From assembly GCA_937922045.1 (NCBI GenBank), contig CAKZXA010000032.1, forward strand, positions 71,710 to 135,709: a stretch of DNA of 64,000 nt, in the 5' to 3' direction. This document shows positions 57,312-64,000 of this stretch, one piece after another. Position 1 is the first letter of the stretch. The number at the start of each line of letters is the position of its first letter. Below the pieces are notes generated by a model. The model saw only the letters and a program-made list of their open reading frames with translations, had not been told where the DNA came from and did no database searches. The position numbers and the translations under genes were made by a program. The stretch is from an uncultured Acidimicrobiales bacterium. GTDB taxonomy: Bacteria > Actinomycetota > Acidimicrobiia > Acidimicrobiales > SZUA-35.

Positions 57312-60300
57312 ATGGCCGCCACCGACCCGACGATCGATTCACGGGTAGCCGTCGACCCGCTCCACGACTTGATTCGAGCAGGAGACGACGCTTTTGGAGC
57401 GCTCTCTGCGAACCACGCGTCGATCCTTCAGCACCTCGAGACCGGCGCCAGGCGTCGTCGACCTGGCCTTTCGGCTGTCGATGGCCTGCGGAAGCTGATC
57501 GCCCAAGTCGGAGCCAATCAGCATTTCCTGGCCGATCTGGCGGCTGTAGCCGATCGATATGCCGACAGTGCACGAAGCCAAGGCTTGGACGGTTCCGAGG
57601 TTACGTTGGGCGCTGCGGTCGCCCAACGCCTCATCGACTCACCCGACCTGATCGCTCCGGCCGTGATCGATGCATCGGCGGAGAACCATTGTGGAGAGGT
57701 TCCGTTCTGGCGGGCCTTCGAGGCAACGCCGCAGCGTTGGATCGACCTGCATAGCGGTAACTTCGGCGTGGCCGATTCCGACCTACCGGTCCAGGGTGGT
57801 TCGTTGGTCCACGCCGCTCGGCGCTTCTACAACTCGCGGGCGAGCAGTCGGCGAGGCCTCTTCGGTTTCGGCTGGAGCAGTCTGCTCGACATGGCGGTGG
57901 AATCGGCCGGCCCGGGGCGCAAGGCCATCATCTTCGAGGACGGACGACGAGTGGTATGCCACTCGATTGATACGACAAACACCACTTTTGTCGGTCGGCT
58001 GAACTCACCCTCGGCACCCGCTGGAGCGGAACAGATCACGCTCAGCTCAAACAACGGAGACGGCTGGACGCTCGTGGCCGAAGGTCGCCGGAGCTGGACG
58101 TTCTCGGATCAAGGAAAACTTCTGGCTCACCGTCGGTCTGGCTATGGGCTCTCGATCGAGCGGTCTGACGACCTAATCGAGGTGTCGGCCCAGGAGGGCA
58201 CGGCGTCGCTCACTTTTGTTCTCGACGGCGGGCTCATCCAGTCGGTCCGGGACCATCGGGATCGTCGCGCCGAGTATCGCTACAGCGTTGCCAACGACCT
58301 GTTGGGTGTAAACCGCCCGGATGGTCGCTGTTCCTATGTTGTGCAATCGGGCCTCGTGGTGGCCATCGTGGCCGCTGGCGGCGACGTTCAGATCAAGAAC
58401 CGTTACGACGCCCTAGGCCGCGTCGACGAGCAGACGGCGGAGGGCCGAACGCTTCGGTTTCTTCGAGCCACGGTGCCGACTCTCGCATCAGCGACCGCCA
58501 CCATCGTCGTCGAGCAGGACGCTGGTGTCGCCTCCCCGTCGACCGATGGAGGCGAAACGGTGCGGCTCGCTGTCGTGGCTGATCGGCACGGCCGGCTCGT
58601 CGCCCGTATCGACGGGGCACAGCTGAGGCATGCCGGAACCGATCTCGGCCGGCTTCTGGCCGAACCTGCAGTTCAGAACGCCCTCGACCGCGCCACCCAG
58701 CCGCTCGGCGAGACCGCCGTACCCATCGAAGGAGCTGACCGGCGGTTGGTGATATGCGACGCTGAGGGCGAGCACGAGGTCTACTGGTTCGATGACGGCG
58801 ACCGCTTGGTAGCCATCAGTCGAGCCGAGGGTCCTCCGTCGACCTGGCTCTGGACCGACGGCGATCTGGCCGAGACCCGTAGCGGAGAGCGATTGCTTCA
58901 GGCCACGACGACACACCGGGAGCAAGAAACGGGTGAACGTTCGGTAACGATACTCGACGCTTCAGGTTCTCCCCTCGACGTCGAGTTCGATCGCTACTCG
59001 AATCCGGTTCGCGTCGTCGATGCCGACGGGGTCGGGCTCGATGTTGAATGGGACGATGAGTCCATCACCAGGATTCGTAACGGTGTGGATGAGGTCTCGC
59101 TCGGCTATGACGCAACCGGTGCTGTCGTTTCGTTTATGGCAGGGGAGCGTAGCGTCGTCGAGGTTGAGGCTGACAGCGCTGGGCGCCCGCTGGTGGTTCG
59201 AACCCCGCTTGGGCAGGAGACATTGAGCTATGGCACGTCGGGCTCGGTTGACGCAGGCGCCTGTGCTGATGGCTCCCAGTGGCGTCTGACCACGAACCCC
59301 GCAGGCCAGGTTGAAACCATCGAACGAACCTGGGCCAACGGAACCAAGGTTTCTGTTCGACACCGCTGGGATGAACGCGGCGTGCTTACCGAGCGTCGAA
59401 CCACCCTGGCCGAGGGCCATGTTTTGGTTTACCGATGGTTGTATGACCAGTCGCTGAGGGCGACGAGCCTGACCATCGAACGTGAATCTGTGAGCCCGGA
59501 GTCAGGTGCGATCGTCGAGCATCTGGCCGTGATCATCTATGGCTACGACCGAGATGGTGAACTCGGCACCGTCACGACAACGTTTGATGGCGCTGAGCCC
59601 AGAGCGTGGACGCGGCGCCGCATCGATCGCCAGATCGATGTCGTCGGCCCCGGCGACCGAGCCTCTGACACGCGATCGGTAGTGATCGACACGGTGGGTA
59701 GGCCGGTTCACCTCGTCGTCGCTGAAGCATCGCTCGACTTCGCATGCGATGAACACGATCGTCTGGTGCGAGGCTCCTCCGCTTCGGCGGAACGAGATCT
59801 GATCGAGGTGTGGTATTCCCCCGCAGGCCGCCTCGGCGCTGTCCGCTCGGGTTCGGGTCCCACCGGCGCTATGTCATGGTCGTGGGCTTACGACCGTCAA
59901 GGCGCGGTCACGAGGATGACCGGCGAGGCTGACGCGCGCATCGTAGCTCGACGCAGTGTCGCCTCCCGTGGCACCAGCAATGCCGACGGATTCGGCAAGG
60001 AGCAGGCCGAGCACGATGCCGTTCAACCTTGGGAGCTCATCGACATCGATTGTGATGGCCAACGCTCCGTTCTCGCACTCGACTGGAAGGGGTCGACTAT
60101 TTCGCCTGAACCCGGTTCGTTGCGCTGGCATGTCCCTGGACGAGAGCGTCCAGCCGGTTGGGTTGAATCATGGCTAGGTGATGTCGATCGTCACCTCGTC
60201 GATCCCAAGGGGCCCCTGGTACTCACGTCTCCGTCGGGCCAGACAGAGTCTCTCATCGGACGCACCGATCGGGTACACGTCTGGCGAGATGGACTGGGCC

Positions 60301-61667
60301 AGGTCGTCGAGACCGCTTCAGTCAATGCCGCAGGCAGCTACCACCGCCGCTACTGGCGAGACGAACTCGGTCGTATCCAGCAGGTCGATGGATGCGTAGC
60401 GGGCGATGATCCTCACTTCGAGGTCGCCTACCGGTACGACCAAGAGGGCAGGCTTGGAGCCCTCCACTACGGCGATGACCTCATGGTAGAGATCCTGTAT
60501 GACCACACCCGGGAGATCGGGGCCTATCGCATCGGGGGGATTGAGGTTGCGCCGCCAAGTCAGTGGGATTGGGGCAATGACACAGCAAGCCGGGACACAG
60601 CAAGCCGGCAGTTTGTCGATGATCAAGGTCGCATCTCCCGCTACGACGAACAAGGCCGAGTTGTAGATGTCTTTGGGATGGACGGAGCATCTCGGGTGTT
60701 CACCTATCGAGACGCATCCTCAGCCCAGATCGCTCAGGCCATCACGCCGGCTGGTCGTTTCGACCTCGACTACGACCAGGGTCGGGTTGTCCGGGTCGAA
60801 GATCCGCAGCGCGGATCGGTGTGGTTTCAAACCGACGATGCCGGGCATCGCCGCGAAGATCGGGCCTCCGACGGGTCGGCAACAGCCTTCTACTGGAATG
60901 AGTTTGGCTGGTTGACCGACATCGTGGTCAACACGACGAACAACAGTGATCGCCACTATCACTTCCGTAATGATGCCGATGGACGTCCGATCCTGGTCGT
61001 GTCGCACGCAGAGGGGGCGAGTCGGCATAGTTCCATTCGGTGGGACGTCCACACCGATGCTGTTCTTGGCATAGCTGGGCAACGATACCTTCGTCATCAT
61101 GACGGCCAAGACGAGTGGGTCGCTGTGCTTGAAGGGCTTGACCGCTCAGACGAACGGCTCGGACTCGACTGGACGATTGGTTTCCGAGACGATCCTTGGG
61201 GTTTTGAGTACGTCACCGGCGTGCACCTCGGGCTCGGTGGTCGACTGGCCGTCGACCAGTTCATCTTCATCGAAGGCGGCCATATCTTCGACACGCGTAC
61301 CAGGAGCTATATCACGCCAGCCCACCCTGGCCTGCCGGATGGCGTACCGCCGTTGATGAGAGTTGGAACACCGACGAGCCGAGCTGAAATCTGGCGATTC
61401 CCCGAGCTGTACCTCCCTGATCTGGAGCAGCCAGACACCAGTCTGCAACTTCCCGGGTTGGGCTGGGGATGGCGGCGCTGGCACCAAACTGCGGCCGCCA
61501 TCGAGCCCTGGCTCGACCCCAAACCTTCCGTCGACGCTGACCGGCTCGTGAGCGACCAGGTTCCGGTCGAACTCCTTGAGGGGTGCGGGGCCAGAATAGA
61601 GCCCTGGTCGAGCGGAATTACCCTGCTCCGCAGTGCGAGGCCCGGATATCCTCGGATTCGAGCCTAA
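57312..61667 (+). CDS. RHS/YD-repeat protein, 1451 aa
   Basis: RRFYNSRASSRRGLFGFGWSSLLDM (Rhs N-terminal region), many YD-type repeats (YRYDQEGRLGALHYG, RYDEQGRVVDVFG, DLDYDQGRVVRVEDP), core end IFDTRTRSYITPAHPGLPDG. Confidence 0.85.
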   Translation: MAATDPTIDSRVAVDPLHDLIRAGDDAFGALSANHASILQHLETGARRRRPGLSAVDGLRKLIAQVGANQHFLADLAAVADRYADSARSQGLDGSEVTLGAAVAQRLIDSPDLIAPAVIDASAENHCGEVPFWRAFEATPQRWIDLHSGNFGVADSDLPVQGGSLVHAARRFYNSRASSRRGLFGFGWSSLLDMAVESAGPGRKAIIFEDGRRVVCHSIDTTNTTFVGRLNSPSAPAGAEQITLSSNNGDGWTLVAEGRRSWTFSDQGKLLAHRRSGYGLSIERSDDLIEVSAQEGTASLTFVLDGGLIQSVRDHRDRRAEYRYSVANDLLGVNRPDGRCSYVVQSGLVVAIVAAGGDVQIKNRYDALGRVDEQTAEGRTLRFLRATVPTLASATATIVVEQDAGVASPSTDGGETVRLAVVADRHGRLVARIDGAQLRHAGTDLGRLLAEPAVQNALDRATQPLGETAVPIEGADRRLVICDAEGEHEVYWFDDGDRLVAISRAEGPPSTWLWTDGDLAETRSGERLLQATTTHREQETGERSVTILDASGSPLDVEFDRYSNPVRVVDADGVGLDVEWDDESITRIRNGVDEVSLGYDATGAVVSFMAGERSVVEVEADSAGRPLVVRTPLGQETLSYGTSGSVDAGACADGSQWRLTTNPAGQVETIERTWANGTKVSVRHRWDERGVLTERRTTLAEGHVLVYRWLYDQSLRATSLTIERESVSPESGAIVEHLAVIIYGYDRDGELGTVTTTFDGAEPRAWTRRRIDRQIDVVGPGDRASDTRSVVIDTVGRPVHLVVAEASLDFACDEHDRLVRGSSASAERDLIEVWYSPAGRLGAVRSGSGPTGAMSWSWAYDRQGAVTRMTGEADARIVARRSVASRGTSNADGFGKEQAEHDAVQPWELIDIDCDGQRSVLALDWKGSTISPEPGSLRWHVPGRERPAGWVESWLGDVDRHLVDPKGPLVLTSPSGQTESLIGRTDRVHVWRDGLGQVVETASVNAAGSYHRRYWRDELGRIQQVDGCVAGDDPHFEVAYRYDQEGRLGALHYGDDLMVEILYDHTREIGAYRIGGIEVAPPSQWDWGNDTASRDTASRQFVDDQGRISRYDEQGRVVDVFGMDGASRVFTYRDASSAQIAQAITPAGRFDLDYDQGRVVRVEDPQRGSVWFQTDDAGHRREDRASDGSATAFYWNEFGWLTDIVVNTTNNSDRHYHFRNDADGRPILVVSHAEGASRHSSIRWDVHTDAVLGIAGQRYLRHHDGQDEWVAVLEGLDRSDERLGLDWTIGFRDDPWGFEYVTGVHLGLGGRLAVDQFIFIEGGHIFDTRTRSYITPAHPGLPDGVPPLMRVGTPTSRAEIWRFPELYLPDLEQPDTSLQLPGLGWGWRRWHQTAAAIEPWLDPKPSVDADRLVSDQVPVELLEGCGARIEPWSSGITLLRSARPGYPRIRA
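60579..60608 (+). repeat. Perfect 15-bp tandem duplication (DTASR x2) in RHS gene
   Basis: gacacagcaagccgg at 60579-60593 and 60594-60608. Confidence 0.95.
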
Positions 61668-61779
61668 GAAGCAACAACATCATCTACCATGCAGCTCGGC
61701 CGTGTGGCGACCTTGGTCGTCACGGCCACGACCGGCGACAGGTCGAATCAGCAGGGTAGCTGAGTGGAGAGTGCGACCA

Positions 61780-62700
61780 ATGAAATCGACCATGACATGT
61801 GCAAAGCTGGTTTTCGCTGCCGGGCTGGCGGTGGCCATTGCGGGTTGTAGCGACGCGACATCGACCGAGACAACCGGCGACGGGGTCGACGCCTCTCAGA
61901 GCGAGACCCAGAACGAATCGTCCAACGGCGCAGCCGACGACACCAACTCTGTGGCCGCAGGCTCGGCCGACGATGCAACCGACGATGCCGGCCAGCAAGC
62001 TGCTGTTTCGACAACGCTGGCTCCGAGCACCACTGGGTCGTCCACCGCCCATGGTGGCGAAGCAACGGACGGCGGCACTGAGGGCGACGCTGACTATTCG
62101 AACGCCGGCGCCACCGGTGGCGACGCTGCTGGAGGCGAGGGATCGAGTGGGACAGCCGACTCGGGTCAAAGCCCCGTCGATCCGGCAATCTTGACCAACA
62201 CCGGTGAAGGTCTTGAAGGCGAAGCCTTGAAGTCGTATCTTGCCGATCGGTATGAGGCGTTCTGGACCGCCTATGACGCGGCGAGGGCCGCCCCCAAGAG
62301 CGACAATCTCACAGGGCACTCAGCCTTGAGCGAGCTGGCGTCAGGCGAGCAGCTCGACGCTACCTTCAGCGCTCTCGACGACCTTCGTTCCACCGGTCAG
62401 GTTGTCCGTGAGTCTGATACCCCGGCGATTGCTGGCACCGATACCGATTCTGAGCACCGAGTGGCGGTCGAGCTCGTGGACGACGGACTGGCCGAAATCA
62501 CGGCCTGTCTGGTAAACGATGATGTGCGTGTCGTCTCAGCGACTGGTGATGTCGCCTCGGCCAACACGGTCACCGTGAAATCCCGCAGCACGATGGTTCG
62601 TGCGGACGGAACGTGGAAGCTGATCCGGAGCCAGGCTGTCGACATTGTGCAGGGTGTCGGTGGCTGCTGGGACGAAGGCGACGAGAACTACCCCTACTAG
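61780..62700 (+). CDS. Lipoprotein with low-complexity linker and NTF2-like C-terminal domain
   Basis: Lipobox FAAGLAVAIAGC; C-terminal domain LADRYEAFWTAYDAARA...TVKSRSTMVRADGTWKLIRSQ. Confidence 0.75.
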   Translation: MKSTMTCAKLVFAAGLAVAIAGCSDATSTETTGDGVDASQSETQNESSNGAADDTNSVAAGSADDATDDAGQQAAVSTTLAPSTTGSSTAHGGEATDGGTEGDADYSNAGATGGDAAGGEGSSGTADSGQSPVDPAILTNTGEGLEGEALKSYLADRYEAFWTAYDAARAAPKSDNLTGHSALSELASGEQLDATFSALDDLRSTGQVVRESDTPAIAGTDTDSEHRVAVELVDDGLAEITACLVNDDVRVVSATGDVASANTVTVKSRSTMVRADGTWKLIRSQAVDIVQGVGGCWDEGDENYPY

Positions 62701-62743
62701 GTGCGGTTGAGTCGCGGGGCCTGGAGAGCGAGGCCCATCTCGC

Positions 62744-63208
62744 CTACTCCTGGTTATCGTCGGCGGCTTGGCGACCAAACTGCAGGTGTCGGCGAAGCCA
62801 GGCTTCGGTGGCCAACCTGGCTTCCACCTCAGCCCCGATCTGGCTGTAGGCGGCTTTCCATCTGCGGTTGGCCTGCAGGCCTCGACCGAAATCGCTCACG
62901 TAGCCCATCGAGAAGCCGACGATCCCAAGCTCGTGCCATTGCCGAACGTGGACGAGCTCATGAGCCAATAAGGGGCTCTTCCCGTCGGGTGCTACATCGG
63001 TGGCGAGAAAGATTCGGTGCCCAAGCGTGATGCCAAGATAATCGCTAGGTAGCCACCGGATACGGAAGATTCGTGCCCGCTTGGCGAGCTCGGGTGAAAG
63101 CACGTCGTACGCATCGAGCTCGGTGTCGGTGAGACGCCGTCCTCGAAGTTCAGTCTTGACCGTGGTGATGAGGGAACGGGCGAGCGGCACGTACCTAACC
63201 TTAGCCAA
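62744..63208 (-). CDS. DUF4157-like putative metallopeptidase
   Basis: LLAHELVHVRQWHELG zinc-binding motif. Confidence 0.7.
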   Translation of the reverse strand: MAKVRYVPLARSLITTVKTELRGRRLTDTELDAYDVLSPELAKRARIFRIRWLPSDYLGITLGHRIFLATDVAPDGKSPLLAHELVHVRQWHELGIVGFSMGYVSDFGRGLQANRRWKAAYSQIGAEVEARLATEAWLRRHLQFGRQAADDNQE

Positions 63209-63306
63209 TCGGAGCGAAGGACTCGACGTCAGGGTCGAGCCTGAGCCGCCACGGCAAGGAGGGAACCGCTACCCTTACATTCTCATCGTCGATGAGATCG
63301 GGAGCC

Positions 63307-64000
63307 ATGGCCAAAGCGTCAGATCTGCAATCCAAGCGAAGCACGAGCCTGACGCCGTTGCTGAAACTGGCCGGGGTGGCCGGTCTTGGCGCAACGGTCA
63401 TCGAAGCGGTGCGGAGGCGTCGAGGATTGGCGGACTCGTCCCGCTCTTCTTCGTCGATGAAGAGTGGCGGTTCGCTGCGACAGCTCTTGCAGCGCGATCT
63501 GAAGTTGGTAAGGCTCGGGCTCCGTGGTGGACGACGCTACACCACCTACCGGGCTCGCCAGACCTTTGCTTCAGCCGGCCGCAAGGAGGAGTTGGTAACC
63601 CAATTCCAGATGGAGACCGCCGAAGACGTCACCCGAGAGCTCGGCAATATGAAGGGTGCGATGATGAAGCTCGGCCAGATGGCCAGCTATATCGACACCG
63701 GCCTGCCCGACAATGTGCGTTCCACGCTTGCCGCGCTCCAACGAGATGCACCGCCGATGTCTCCCGAGCTCGCCGCCGAGCAGATCGAGAATGAGCTCGG
63801 CGCACCCCCTGAAAAAATCTTCCTCGAGTGGGATCGGGTGCCGATCGCAGCGGCCTCGATCGGACAGGTGCATCGGGCCCTAACCCACGAGGGGCAGGCG
63901 GTAGCGGTCAAGGTGCAGTATCCCGGAGTGGCCGAGGCGGTGGCCGCCGATCTTCGTAATGCCAACTGGCTCTTTGCCGGGCTGTCCAACCTCTTTCCCG
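63307..64000 (+). CDS. AarF/ABC1/UbiB-family kinase, 3'-truncated by window end
   Basis: ELGNMKGAMMKLGQMASYI, PIAAASIGQVHRA, GQAVAVKVQYPGV; correct frame differs from ORF 63081..63794. Confidence 0.88.
   Translation, partial: MAKASDLQSKRSTSLTPLLKLAGVAGLGATVIEAVRRRRGLADSSRSSSSMKSGGSLRQLLQRDLKLVRLGLRGGRRYTTYRARQTFASAGRKEELVTQFQMETAEDVTRELGNMKGAMMKLGQMASYIDTGLPDNVRSTLAALQRDAPPMSPELAAEQIENELGAPPEKIFLEWDRVPIAAASIGQVHRALTHEGQAVAVKVQYPGVAEAVAADLRNANWLFAGLSNLFP

Noticed and set aside
63081-63794. 237 aa plus-strand ORF
   Set aside because: Wrong frame; the AarF/ABC1 kinase frame starting at 63307 carries the recognisable motifs.

Overview
This is a high-GC window with actinobacterial-type gene content; Acidimicrobiia-like is an inference, with no database search run. 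Most of it is ordinary chromosome: a DUF1996 stalk protein, acyltransferase, acyl-CoA dehydrogenase, acyl-CoA synthetase, threonine ammonia-lyase, the pntAA-AB-B transhydrogenase operon, uppP, a complete ccmABCDEFGHI cytochrome c maturation operon, a Ser/Thr kinase, an L,D-transpeptidase, a SufR-like regulator divergent from mrp, an ArsA-ArsA-PdtaS-WhiB block, etfBA, an AddB/AddA-like helicase-nuclease pair, an RHS/YD-repeat protein and an AarF/ABC1 kinase cut by the window end. The clearest accessory feature is a ~3.0 kb island at about 5053-8121. It is bounded by a perfect 76-bp direct repeat of the 3' end of the acyl-CoA dehydrogenase gene (5053-5128 = 8046-8121), which looks like attL/attR. 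Inside are a decayed tyrosine-integrase N-terminus, repeated TCATCCCTACTC motifs near both ends (candidate arm-type sites), uncharacterised small ORFs, and an AbiEi/AbiEii-like pair. The toxin-like member of that pair appears to be a short nucleotidyltransferase N-terminus joined to a WYL-like segment and a zinc-finger-like tail. Other points of interest are many short in-frame tandem duplications, a perfect 23-bp palindrome upstream of whiB, and small genes missing from the ORF track (ccmD, a DUF2510-like ORF). All assignments come from reading motifs by eye.
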